A stretch of 22,535 bases of DNA. It comes from Reticulitermes lucifugus (Eukaryota; Arthropoda; Insecta; Blattodea; Rhinotermitidae). Made by a program: the position numbers and the translations under genes. Under the pieces are notes generated by a model, which was not told the origin of the DNA, searched no databases, and was given only the letters and a program-made list of their open reading frames with translations. Every line of letters starts with the position of its first letter. The first letter of the stretch is position 1. Positions 9,289 through 18,420 of this stretch are shown here, one piece after another. Location: assembly GCA_026260175.1 (NCBI GenBank), contig JAKCWW010007028.1, positions 1 to 22,535 of the forward strand, in the 5' to 3' direction.

Positions 9289-12200
9289 CTGAAATACAAC
9301 ACGATGAATTGTCATGCAGATTTGGCAAACCTTTAGCCCTAGTGGGAGAATTATTTTAACCCTGAAGACTACTGGGTCTTCTGGGACGTGATGCCGTGTA
9401 GTCTGGTAGCTAGTTACCAGTGTTCCGGAGGAAGCTGTTATCCCTGTATTTAAGGCCGAAACTTTGGTAACTAGCTGCCAGACTGTGTCACATCTTAAAC
9501 GATTTTGATATTTATATTGCCTGTCGTGAGATCTTAAAACACAATATTTTCATCCTGTTCAGTACAACAATTACACATTTAATATAATATTGTTGTGAGT
9601 AACTGGATAACTGTGCATAAAACCCAGTTCGCTTACACCCATCCATATACAGCGACTGATAACAAGTGGGTTCAATTGTAATTCTGTTCGTATTGCGCCG
9701 TGTATTTACTTCAATGTTCTGTAAATGGAATGTACGTTTAACAAGCTTCCTTAGTACAAAATATTGATACTTCAAGACAGACCTGTCATCACAACCATCC
9801 TCATAATTAACTCCATGGAGCGGAGTCTCAGGACCCGATAGCCGCTCTGCTAGTTGAGAAATTTGTGGATTCCGAAAACTCTTTACCTTACTCACAATAT
9901 CCCTTCACTGGTCTCTGTCAGTCAATACGTACATGTACCGCGGACAGTATAATATTCGCAACGTGCAAATTGGACAGCCTAATCTGCAAAAATCTTCCAG
10001 CTTCGTACTGATCACATGTTCAACTATTTGGTTAAATGTTTGGTCATAGCATAATGAACCATGTGGTTTATTGTGATGTGGCGTCGTAATGTTCTCCTCT
10101 AAGACTAGAATTGTTTTTACATTCTACAAAATGTACAGTCAAGTAAGCGTTTCTTACGTGTTTTTTAGTATTAATGTTATTCCTGCATTGGGTTGTTTTG
10201 CGTATAGCAGGAACTTACCAACATTACAGCAGGAGCGCAGAAAACCCAGCAAATATACCAGAAATTGTTAGGTCGGATACCCATCATCTGCTCGACACAG
10301 TCTATAAATTTCTTCGCCCCGAATATCCAAGAAATTGCGATGGTTTGGAAGAAGCAGACCCACAGCAGTGACATGCCGCTGGCTGAGTAAAAGTCCATCA
10401 GTTGGAAGATATACGCTCCGCCCTGAGACAGAAGATACAGCAAATGAAAGTCAATGAATTGCGATGGATACACCATTGTGACGAGAAGCGAAGTTCATGT
10501 TAGCATCTCGTAACTGAAGTCTGGATCATTGGCTGCCTTTGCTCAGCATACTGGGAACCGAGTACAGTAATCTGCTTACTGTACGGAGCACAGTCTTCCT
10601 TCGTAAGCAGGTCATCTCTCAGCCGGTCAAGAAACTGCCGAAGGTTTTCTTGAATCCAAAGAACATCCTTACATTCTTACTCAGGCCTGCTCAACCTTTT
10701 ATGCAGTGCGGGAAACTTCTGAAAAATTTGGTCTGCATGCGCGGAACATGGAATTCAGTATACTAAATAAAGAATGAATAAATATGCGTGTAATTATATG
10801 TATAATTTTACCTGTGCGCTTGTCTCTACATCATATGCAATAATAACTGTACTGAAAGTAACAGGAAATTTTATTAAAAAAAACCTCACAGCCTAGGTTA
10901 GAGTGTCGCTATTTTCATCACATTTTTATAAAATGAATTAGTAGTGTAATATATGTTTTCATAAATAAACAACTTATGAGTTTTCATAATTGCTTCGACA
11001 TTCTATCTCGGCTTTCCCAGGGAAATGTTTAAAATACATTTTCTCGTTTTAAATATCGCTCTGCGGACAACGTGTTAACCCCGAGCTACGGGCTGAGCGG
11101 CCCTGCTCTAACTCCGTTTTAATAACTACCCTTCAATCTATGCCTAGGTCTCACAAGTAGTGTCTTACCTTCAGGGGTTTCGACTAAAATTTTGTAAACA
11201 TTCCGTATTCTGACAGTGAATGACACATTAGCCACCCGACTCATCACCCTAATGGTGGTAGAAGTTAGCTTTAAACTGCACTTACATGTGTAACCATTGG
11301 AATTCCGAGCGCCATCATGACAGCACACATCCCAAGTGTGAACTTTTTCCGGTGACGGCGCAATACTTCAGGCCAGTTGTCCACCATACCTGTTACAAAC
11401 GATTCTACGATGCAGAATTCGCTGTCAATTCCAAGTATCTGTAAAGAAGAAAATGGCCTGTAAACAGTGTTGGCAGAAATAGGCAACGTATGTTGTTAAG
11501 CAGCAACAACAAGCAAAGATGAGGCTCTTGTTCTTCAGGCCTGTCGCGATTGTCCATTAACTTCTGAAGAAATTAATATTTTAGATATATAAAAGGACTC
11601 TGTTTGTTGGCCGTTTGCTTTCACGGAAACCAATTGAAAACATTAAATGCATACAGAATTTGGTCGGAGACCTTTTACTTTGTGATCATTTGGAAGACTG
11701 AACAGGACATTAGATGATGATATTAAAATGTATTTTAGAGAGGATGGGATTGTTTGAGGATCATGTTAATTGGTGGACCCTTCAAGCGGTGTTGAACTTC
11801 AAGGTTCTGCCACCATAGAAGTCGTTAATTCTCTTTGAAAAAAATGAAAATATTATGGTACTTTCCGCAGTCCACACTATTTTATGTTTGCTGCTGGTGA
11901 TTGCTTTCTATGGAGCACAGTCCCTTTGAGAAGCTAATGGTCAGTCGGCTAGTAACCAAAGGTATATAAATCCAGCGTATTCTGACTGTTTTCTTAATCT
12001 GTAAAATTTTCAAAAAGTTCCTACGTCCTGGTAGGCCTACGTGAAATTGTCCATCGCACACAAAAGTAGCCTTTGAAGTCCGTATGCACCTGTATTCGGG
12101 AGGAAGTGGTTTCAAGTCTAGTGATACCTGTTCTCATACCTTTCAGTTTCAGTCAAACGCCTGGCGGAGACAAGAAATGTATATACAATTTTGGTCAGAA

Positions 12201-15200
12201 GACCGTAAGAGAATGCATCACTTTCGAGACCTAGACATAATAATAGTAAAATGGGTGTTTTTAAATTATGCCTCCCGTTGTGTTGTGGTATTGAGAATGA
12301 ATGTATATTGTTGAACTTTGTGGTTCTCTTACCACAGTAAAATAGATCTTAAATATGAAGTAAAGTTGTGGGTTAGATTAGTCTGACTCAGGAAAGGGTG
12401 CGTCTTGTCAACACGGCAATGAATATTTATTTTCCATAAAATGTTTGCACGTTCAGGCGAGCGAATGCCAACTTTAAGCTTCCCAACCATGGAGTTATGT
12501 GTATTATTCTTACCACCAACATGAAGAAGAAGATAGCCGCCCAGGCGGGGGCACCTGGCAGCTTGAGAACCACCTCAGGGTACGTGAGGAAGACGAGTCC
12601 TGGTCCACTCTTCACCACGTCGGACACCTCTGTCCCCTGCTCCTGGGCGATGTGGCCAAGGATAGAGAAGGTCACACAGCCGGCCAACAGACACGTCATC
12701 GTGTTCACTACACAAGTGATGAGAGCGTCCCTGTGGGCAGGCGCAGCATGGTCATCAAGGGTGTGAAAGCAGGGGCAGCGTAACGGAGCGGTTCGGCCTG
12801 ACCGTCCGTCTGTTCAGTGTGTCTTCCCTGACTACAATTTTAATATTAGACATCCCAGTTGGTATGTACATGCAAAAGTATGTTTCACTCTTATCAATAG
12901 CACAGTCATAACCAACACATACACCTGCAACAAGTGATCAGGCTACCGGTTTCAGCTTCAAGGAGCCATCATCAGGCCTTTGACAGAAACTGTGAAAAAC
13001 AAACTCTATGCATTTTGTAAGAGGAAAACTCCCCCTTCCTTTAGAATTGCATACATATATAAAAATGTGCTGCACGTCTCTTGATAAGACTGAAATATGC
13101 TTTTGACTATAACTTTTTATGTATTAATACAGCTACATATTATTGCAGGTCTTTCTCATTACACCAGCTGAGCCTTGAGGTTCAGTGGTCCGCATTCTAG
13201 AGGAATCTCTTTCCTGTGTCGGTTGCTATGTCGGCTGTTCTGGCTTGTTTCCCAATTTCCGTACTCACCGGGTCCTTAAGATCCAGGTCTGCTGTTCTTA
13301 CCTGTAGCAGTTGTGGTGGAATTTGTTGTAAGAGCCCAACGCCGGCAGGGCGCCGGTGCCGATGCTGTAGGCGAAGAAGATCTGCGTGGCACCGTCTATC
13401 CACGGTCCGGGGCCCAATAGCTCCTCCCAGCGCGGCGTCACATAGTACAGCAGACCCTGATCGGCGCCGTTTAGTGTCACAGAGCGGACCAGAAGTACTA
13501 GCAGCACAGCGTACGGGAACAGGGCTGTGAACCAGATGATCTGCACGCAGAAGCGAGTGGTTGATCAATTAGTCACGAAGTTATCGGCATTTAATATAAT
13601 CCGATTGTTTCATTACTGTGTTCTCAAGCACCAGCCAAGTATTATCCAAAGCTGTCTCCTGCATTCAGTTTTTCTGACTGCATTTCCCCAGTACTTGCTA
13701 CATATCCCTCCCATCTCATCCTCCTTAATTTTGTTACCCTAATAAGGTTTGGCGAAGAGTTCAGAGTACTAAGCTCCTGTTTATATTCCGATAAGTGTGG
13801 TTGCACACAGCCTCACCTTGCCACTGGCGTGCAGCCCTCGCCAGATAATGAGGTATACGAGGCCCCAGCCGAGCACCAGACACCCCAGTAGCTCCCATTG
13901 CATTCCCCCAAGGTCATCTATCCCGTCCGAGACCTGGAGCACCCTCTTCCTGCAAAGCAGACAATGGGAATATGTGTTGAACTCCGTCTTTTACTGACGA
14001 TAACCACTCAGAAATTGAAATGTTGTTACTGAGACTGAATGGAACAGAAGAAGAGCTTTCAGTCATATTTAACTCTAAGAATTCTGTGATGTTAATAATG
14101 TCCATTCATCATAAGCCTTCACCGCGCACAAATGTTTAGTTTACGATATGTTTCTACCAAACCTTATTTACCTTACGGGATCGTGACTGTTAATCAGTAG
14201 TTCAACTATCACACTTTAGAATTTACAATGATTATATCAGTTCATTAATAATATATGTGATTTATTAATTTACATTTTGAAATTCATATTCTGCTTCAGA
14301 AGGGACTGTTACGTAACAGAAAGGAAAGTATTTGTATTCTATACTGCGCCTATGACTAACGCACTGTGCTGTGTGATATCCATTTGAACCCGGTAACTAA
14401 CCCCGTGGAATAGACTCCTTCAGATCAAGAAATACGCCGTCCTTTGAGGAATTTTAACATTCAATACCGCGTACACAGGAGCCCGCAGTGGAGCATGTCC
14501 TGAACCAAATATGCTCTCACACAACAATTTCCTTTCCGTTCGGTTCTTTCGACTAGCATTGTAGGTGCAATTCTTATCGCTCCCTTGCAACTATCTCACA
14601 CTTAAATTTATCATTTTAGTAACTGGTGAAAATGACAAATTATGAAGTCTATCGTTACGTAATTGTCAAGGTGCTCGTGTTGCATTCTGTCCAGATAATC
14701 GCACAATTGCATGGTAAGTTTGTCGGTTCAGTTTTAGACCTAATGAAATGAATAACCGCACAATGAAACAGAAGCTGTCTTACTCCCAGTATTCCTCCAC
14801 TGGAGTAGTCGTGTGGTTCGTGTAGTTTTGGACAACAGACGCGTTCATGCCCCGCGTGTAGCAGTTGGGGCTGTTCCACCAGTTGTCTGCAATCAGAAAA
14901 ACATTTACAGCTTCGTTCACTGGCCCAAGGGATTTGTCCTTCTAATAATTACTGAGAATTCTCCCAAAAATGTATTAACAGGACATGAGGTAATCGAACT
15001 ATGACTTTCGGGTCGCAAGACGCAATATTCGGAATACAGTAACACGACCGTTTATTAATTTCTGATTCGTCATTCATATCAGACATAGAGACAGTGCTGT
15101 AGTCGCAGAATTTACACAATAACTGACTCCATGGGACAGCGTACTTCTCAAAAAAACTGGCAGTCGCTCATCTTGTCAAGAAGTTCACAAGAATCTGCCT

Positions 15201-17041
15201 TTGCAGTCTGTCTTAAGACACATTAATCCAGTCCACAGTCTCACCGTATATTTATTGAAGATGGATTCTAATATTCTCCCATCTGTTCCTAGTTCTCCCA
15301 AATAGTTTTCTTTAAAGTTCTCATGTTCAAATAGTGTATGCATTTCTTATTTCTCCCGTGCCTGCTTCTTAATCCGGCCTTCTTGATGTGAAGGCTTAAT
15401 GGTATTTGGTGAAGAGTACAAATTATGAAACTCCTTATCAGGCCCGTGTCATCTTTTCTCCCCCTCCAACCCCCCCCCCGTTACTTCCACCCTCCTAAGT
15501 CCAGATATTATCCTCAGCGCCCTAAACACCCCCGTGTTTTCCCTTAGAACGAGAAATGACGATTTACATCCATTTCACATCCAATTATACTTTTTAATAA
15601 ATACTGTGTCTTAGAAAGAAGTCATAGTGGGAACAAATATGTGGTGCCAATCGGGATACGTGGTGGGCATGCAGGGCTTTCTGTCTGCTTGTGGCATGCT
15701 TGTAGTTTTGCGATATCTCTACAAGCAACTTAAGAATGTCACACTTGTAAGTCTGTTCTTTTTCTATAAACATTAAAGGACAAATCAATTTCAAAATTCA
15801 GAAAATGTCTTCCAAGTGAAGTTGTGGTCAAACCTTTCTTCAGTAGTCCTCGCCACTCTATTTATCCCCTACACAAAGTAACGAGCGGAGGGTTTTGCGA
15901 TGGCAGATTCTGAATTTCATTCTTAGAAATGGCCCAAGGACGGTAGTGGAGTCTATGCAAATTATGAGATGTCCGGTACTCATAGTCTTCCTCATGTGTC
16001 AGAAATGAAGCCATTTGGCATTTTGCTGTTCAGAATTAATTCTCAGAGTATGAATCTTTTAGACACTTGGTAGGATGCCTTTGAAAGGGGATCGTCCTAC
16101 CTGTAGGCCCGTATCTACACAGTTGAAGACGGACATATTGCCACGCCTCAAATGAACCCGCGATGCGGTGTCGGTGTTCGAGTAACCTGTGCACTGCTCA
16201 TCGGTTGGAAGTACAAACAAACCAGACGTGCAACGTACCACATGTTTGCCACGGCAGTCCTGGCAGTCTCACGAAAGTGGCGATCAGATAGAATATAGTC
16301 CATGCAATGATGATGCAGTAGTATATGTCCAGGAAGAACACGATCGTCATCGTCGCATAACCGACACCTGCAAAAACGAGCGCAGTTACAATATTAAAGT
16401 CTCAAACTGAAACACACTGCAAGTAGCAAAATATTTCTTGAGAAACTGAGCCACTCATTCCCTATTTAATCTGAAACTTCAAGGTTTACTGCCGTTTCCA
16501 CAATAACCCGCCCCTTATGACGTCCTGGGACGCATGAGTTCAATCAACGTTGTCATTCACTGCTGCGTCTACGCCTTCATCGCCAAGTGGTTTGTCACCT
16601 TAAGGGCTTCCAACCAAAAGTGATAAATTTCTCGTCTTCTACATTCGTGCTACAATTTCCGTTTATCTGACTGTCTTCATTTGGTCACCCAAAATAATAT
16701 TTGTTGCATAGTGAAAACTACGTATGGTGACGTTTTCAATATTGTAAACGGTTTAATGGCCAAAACTCGCTTTACCAAGTAAAGCTGTATATGAAGGTCC
16801 ATTGTCATGATATACAATCCACTTATATAGCCAAATATTTGATATTTTTCAATGACTGCTATGTCATGAACGTTTCATGACTTAAGGTGGGGGTTCTTGT
16901 ACTCACCTTGAAGTATGGGGCATAATTGACCCACTAAGGTCATGCCTCCAGCGCCTAAGTACTGCCCAACTGCCACTTCTTGAAAGAAGATAGGAATCCC
17001 ACAAAACACCATGGCGATGCCATATGTCACCAGGAAGGCCC
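9118..17041 (-). CDS. SLC6-family Na+/Cl--dependent neurotransmitter/amino-acid transporter, nine internal exons (both ends missing)
   Basis: Plasma-membrane symporter that would use sodium and chloride gradients to import a small amine or amino acid. Exons in transcription order are 17041-16907, 16367-16239, 14886-14784, 13949-13817, 13540-13302, 12730-12514, 11438-11286, 10422-10219 and 9288-9118. Together they are 1484 nt, about 494 codons with no internal stop, and all eight junctions are phase-compatible. The sequence runs from the end of TM1 through TM12; the family is usually 600-700 residues. Family landmarks visible: [15 protein letters not shown] (TM2), [12 protein letters not shown] (TM3), a glycosylated extracellular loop 2, [16 protein letters not shown] (TM6), VVNTMTC (TM7) and LGIDSEF (TM8). 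The chloride-site Tyr (GQY), Ser (SIGTG) and Asn (VVN) are present, so chloride dependence is inferred. It looks closest to the glycine/proline-like or insect orphan branch. The substrate cannot be assigned from sequence alone. Confidence 0.95.
9400..9484. repeat. Inverted-repeat element between SLC6 exon i and exon h
   Basis: AGTCTGGTAGCTAGTTACCA (9400-9419) is inverted at 9465-9484 with one mismatch. Similarity extends outward to GATG/CATC at each side (9390 and 9494). The 45-nt interior includes GGCCGAAAC. Probably a small foldback or MITE-type repeat in the intron. Confidence 0.75.
10219..10422 (-). CDS. SLC6 exon h: TM10 and TM11
   Basis: The acceptor is ttctgtctcag and the donor is ATGTTG|gtaagt. 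It encodes [20 protein letters not shown] followed by [39 protein letters not shown] and VFCAPAVML. The GG.Y.F.L.D.YSAS segment is the TM10 signature of the family, followed by TM11. It is 204 nt, 68 whole codons. Confidence 0.94.
11075..11270 (-). mobile_element. LINE remnant F in the intron after SLC6 exon g
   Basis: The minus-strand frame reads [20 protein letters not shown] then RPRHRLKG, after which the frame is lost and VIKTELEQ follows. This lines up with the same LINE tail (RNAYRVLVG.PEGKRPLGRPRRRWEDNIK.DL pattern, recalled from arthropod elements). It starts within 20 nt of the splice donor of exon g, so the upstream part of this open frame overlaps the exon in another frame. Confidence 0.55.
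11286..11438 (-). CDS. SLC6 exon g: TM8 core and TM9
   Basis: The acceptor is ttctttacag and the donor is ACACAT|gtaagt. It encodes [20 protein letters not shown] followed by [20 protein letters not shown] and [18 protein letters not shown] is the TM8 motif containing the sodium-2-site Asp. The RRHRKK stretch is the basic intracellular loop before TM9. It is 153 nt, 51 whole codons, with both junctions phase 0. A LINE remnant begins within about 20 nt of the donor side. Confidence 0.93.
12514..12730 (-). CDS. SLC6 exon f: TM7, loop 4 and start of TM8
   Basis: The acceptor is ctgcccacag and the donor is TTGGTG|gtaaga. It encodes [20 protein letters not shown] (TM7, with the Asn that completes the chloride site), [39 protein letters not shown], and [13 protein letters not shown] at the start of TM8. 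The GPGL.F..YPE block is the extracellular loop 4 gate motif of SLC6 proteins. It is 217 nt. Reading on into the intron would give a plausible-looking but unspliced tail (VRIIHI), which I excluded. Confidence 0.95.
12940..12979 (-). ncRNA. Hammerhead-ribozyme-like motif 3, inside an SLC6 intron
   Basis: On the minus strand: AGGC, core CTGATGA (12975-12969), extra T, stem II GGCT/AGCT (one G-U pair), GAAA (12953-12950), palindromic CCGG, TA, then GCCT closing a 4-bp stem I. Every core position is intact, with GUA at the predicted cleavage site. It is on the same strand as the host gene, in the intron between exons e and f, so it would be present in the pre-mRNA. Confidence 0.52.
13302..13540 (-). 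CDS. SLC6 exon e: TM5 and TM6
   Basis: The acceptor is tgcgtgcag and the donor is TACAG|gtaaga. The largest exon, 239 nt. It encodes TM5 ([20 protein letters not shown]), a loop with [16 protein letters not shown], and TM6 ([20 protein letters not shown] then [13 protein letters not shown]). TM6 carries the unwound substrate and ion segment SIGTG, whose Ser is the second chloride ligand. The local sequence is GC-rich compared with the surrounding introns, which is typical of the exons here. Long opposite-strand open frames over it are shadows. Confidence 0.95.
13817..13949 (-). CDS. SLC6 exon d: end of loop 2 and TM4
   Basis: The acceptor is ctttgcag and the donor is GGCAAG|gtgagg. It encodes [20 protein letters not shown] followed by [19 protein letters not shown] and HASGK. 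The segment EYW-EKRVLQ at the exon c/d junction, the SDGID..G block and the W.GLHASGK end of TM4 are family hallmarks. It is 133 nt, exit phase 0. Confidence 0.93.
14784..14886 (-). CDS. SLC6 exon c: extracellular loop 2
   Basis: The acceptor is gattgcag and the donor is TGGGA|gtaaga. It encodes [13 protein letters not shown] followed by [20 protein letters not shown] and W. The second Cys of the loop-2 disulfide is present (WNSPNC). Three N-glycosylation sequons follow (NAS, NYT, NHT), as expected for the large extracellular loop 2. It is 103 nt, with the final Glu codon split into the next exon. A frame that reads past the donor into the intron meets a stop, which supports the splice. Confidence 0.9.
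15215..15560 (-). mobile_element. LINE remnant C in the intron between SLC6 exons b and c
   Basis: The minus strand contains GAGTTTCATAATTTGTACTC, then TTCACCAAATACCATTAAGC, a TCAAGAAGGCCGG stretch, GGGAGAATATTAGAATCCAT and GTGGACTGGATTAATGTGTC. These blocks occur in the same order as in remnants A and B. A run of about nine C at 15471-15479 interrupts it. It has no open frame of note. Confidence 0.55.
16239..16367 (-). CDS. SLC6 exon b: TM3
   Basis: The acceptor is tttttgcag and the donor is TGTG|gtacgt. It encodes [18 protein letters not shown] followed by [20 protein letters not shown] and WQTC. This is TM3 with the family's paired Tyr (IYYC..IAW), one of which lines the substrate site, and the first Cys of the loop-2 disulfide. 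It is 129 nt and joins both neighbours in phase. An open frame on the opposite strand across this exon is a shadow. Confidence 0.93.
16907..17041 (-). CDS. SLC6 exon a: end of TM1 and TM2
   Basis: First exon visible in the window. The acceptor reads gtgtttcag and the donor is CAAG|gtgagt. It opens with two bases of a split Gly codon, followed by [27 protein letters not shown] and [17 protein letters not shown]. This matches the family's NGGGAF junction and TM2, and the Tyr of GQY is the TM2 chloride ligand. The upstream exon carrying the start codon and the NVWRFPYL-type TM1 motif was not found between here and the right edge, so it probably lies beyond the window. Length is 135 nt, entry phase 1, exit phase 1. 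Confidence 0.93.
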
Positions 17042-17620
17042 CTGAAACACATGCGAGTAGGATAGAGTTCCACTTTCTATAAGTAAAGTTAATGCCTCTT
17101 ACACACACACACAGCAGGTTGGAGACATTTGTCTAATACCATACTCGTATGAGCTGAAACACCCGTTATTCATCCGGATTTTTCTAAAAATAAATCTTAG
17201 AAAAATGATAAATTTGTGTTTCATAACCCACATCTTCAGTAAATTCTTACTTGATGTGTTTAACTACGTGTATATTAGATTCATCTTCTACTTTCATTTG
17301 TAATAATCTTAGACACTGTAATCAATACCGGGACGCAATTCTCTACTGAAACATGAAAGTTAATGCATTGTGAAATAAAACCAACAATGAAATATTTTTA
17401 CTTATGATTCAGTTCAGATTCTAAATCCAAAAGAATGCCATTACACATCTTTTTTATTATATGCTTGCACAGCCGCTCCCACAGTTACGGCTAACCGAAG
17501 TTACGCCCAAAATTTATTTTAAACAAATTTCAATTCAAACTACAATCAAAATGTCTTGAAAACTTCATTTCGGACTGCATTTCGAATTGTGCGCACAACG
17601 TGTTGATTGCTACAAAGACC

Positions 17621-17652
<32 letters not shown>

Positions 17653-18143
17653 CATTATTATTATCATTATGCAACAGAAAATCGTATTATTCGAATCCCT
17701 CTCGACCTCCTGAAGTGTGTATATTCCACCTCATTTCGACTTAGGACCAGGTGTTAAGAACATATCCTGTTCGTAAGTCTGGGAGTACCTGTATCACCAT
17801 GGTGCAGCATGGTGGTGTGATTGTTTAATACGAAATAGATCCGCGAAATCTGAGGTTCTGACAGCAGTGTTGCTGAAAATTCAAGTCTTCTGTGATGTTA
17901 CGCTCTGCCATTAGGTAACTACATCCCGACTTTACGAAGGATCTTAGTGCCTTTCTTCATCTGCATGGTGGAGCAGTTACACGGCGTGACGTCCAGAAGA
18001 CGTGAATCTCCAAATAGATCTCTTCATGCATTGATCGTTTTAGGTTGCCTAGCGACGAAACAACAGTCCACATTCAACTCTATAGGACTCTGACGATGGT
18101 ATATGACTGACGACATAATCTTTTTCTTTTGGACTTTGTCCAT
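17042..18143. other. Upstream intron or flank of the SLC6 gene
   Basis: No exon was found. The (TTA)n tract lies here. A TM1-type exon (NVWRFPYLCYKNGG pattern ending at a phase-1 donor) was looked for on the minus strand and not seen. Confidence 0.55.
17622..17670 (+). repeat. (TTA)n microsatellite
   Basis: About sixteen trinucleotide units, with two TCA interruptions near the 3' end. Confidence 0.97.
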
Positions 18144-18160
18144 CGCCTAATTTTTAATGA

Positions 18161-18206
18161 AACACGACGTTTCGGAAGCCGGCTCTGCTTCCATCTTCAG
18201 GCAAGA
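18161..18206 (-). ncRNA. Hammerhead-ribozyme-like motif 4, flanked by direct repeats
   Basis: On the minus strand: CTGAAGA (18200-18194, CUGANGA with N=A), extra T, perfect 6-bp stem II GGAAGC/GCTTCC with a 7-nt loop, GAAA (18173-18170), C, GUC (18168-18166). Stem III is a single C-G with palindromic ACGT. Stem I is weak (GC with GU only). The 8-mer CGCCTAAT occurs on both sides (18144-18151 and 18211-18218), as if a 59-bp unit had inserted with a target duplication. Confidence 0.48.
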
Positions 18207-18339
18207 AAAGCGCCTAATCTGGTAGACCCCATAGATAGAGCTATTCTCAGTCACTTGAACTGAGAATAGATGAGTGTTCGAGAATTTTCTGTCCGTTTCG
18301 GAACACGAAGTTTCAGTGCCGTTTTTACAATTTTTCGTT

Positions 18340-18420
18340 TTATCCAGTCCACGTCCTTATACTCTGTTCCTTAAGATCCATCTTAATATTATTATCCCAT
18401 CTAAATCTCCCAAATAGCCA
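18340..18420 (-). mobile_element. LINE remnant D (short)
   Basis: The minus strand reads GGAGATTTAGATGGGATAAT, then AATATTAAGATGGATCTTAA and GGACGTGGACTGGAT. This is the RWEDNI+MDL..DW segment of the same LINE tail. It is joined to an unrelated GC-richer segment on its 5' side. Confidence 0.5.

Noticed and set aside
9512..9895. 127-codon minus-strand open frame between SLC6 exons h and i
   Set aside because: It lies wholly within the intron, has no acceptor in phase, and no family resemblance.
12497..12783. Plus-strand open frames of about 90 codons
   Set aside because: Antisense shadows of SLC6 exon f, whose codon pattern and family match are on the minus strand.
13197..13568. 123-codon minus and 104-codon plus frames
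   Set aside because: Out-of-frame shadows of SLC6 exon e; Arg/Cys-rich nonsense composition.
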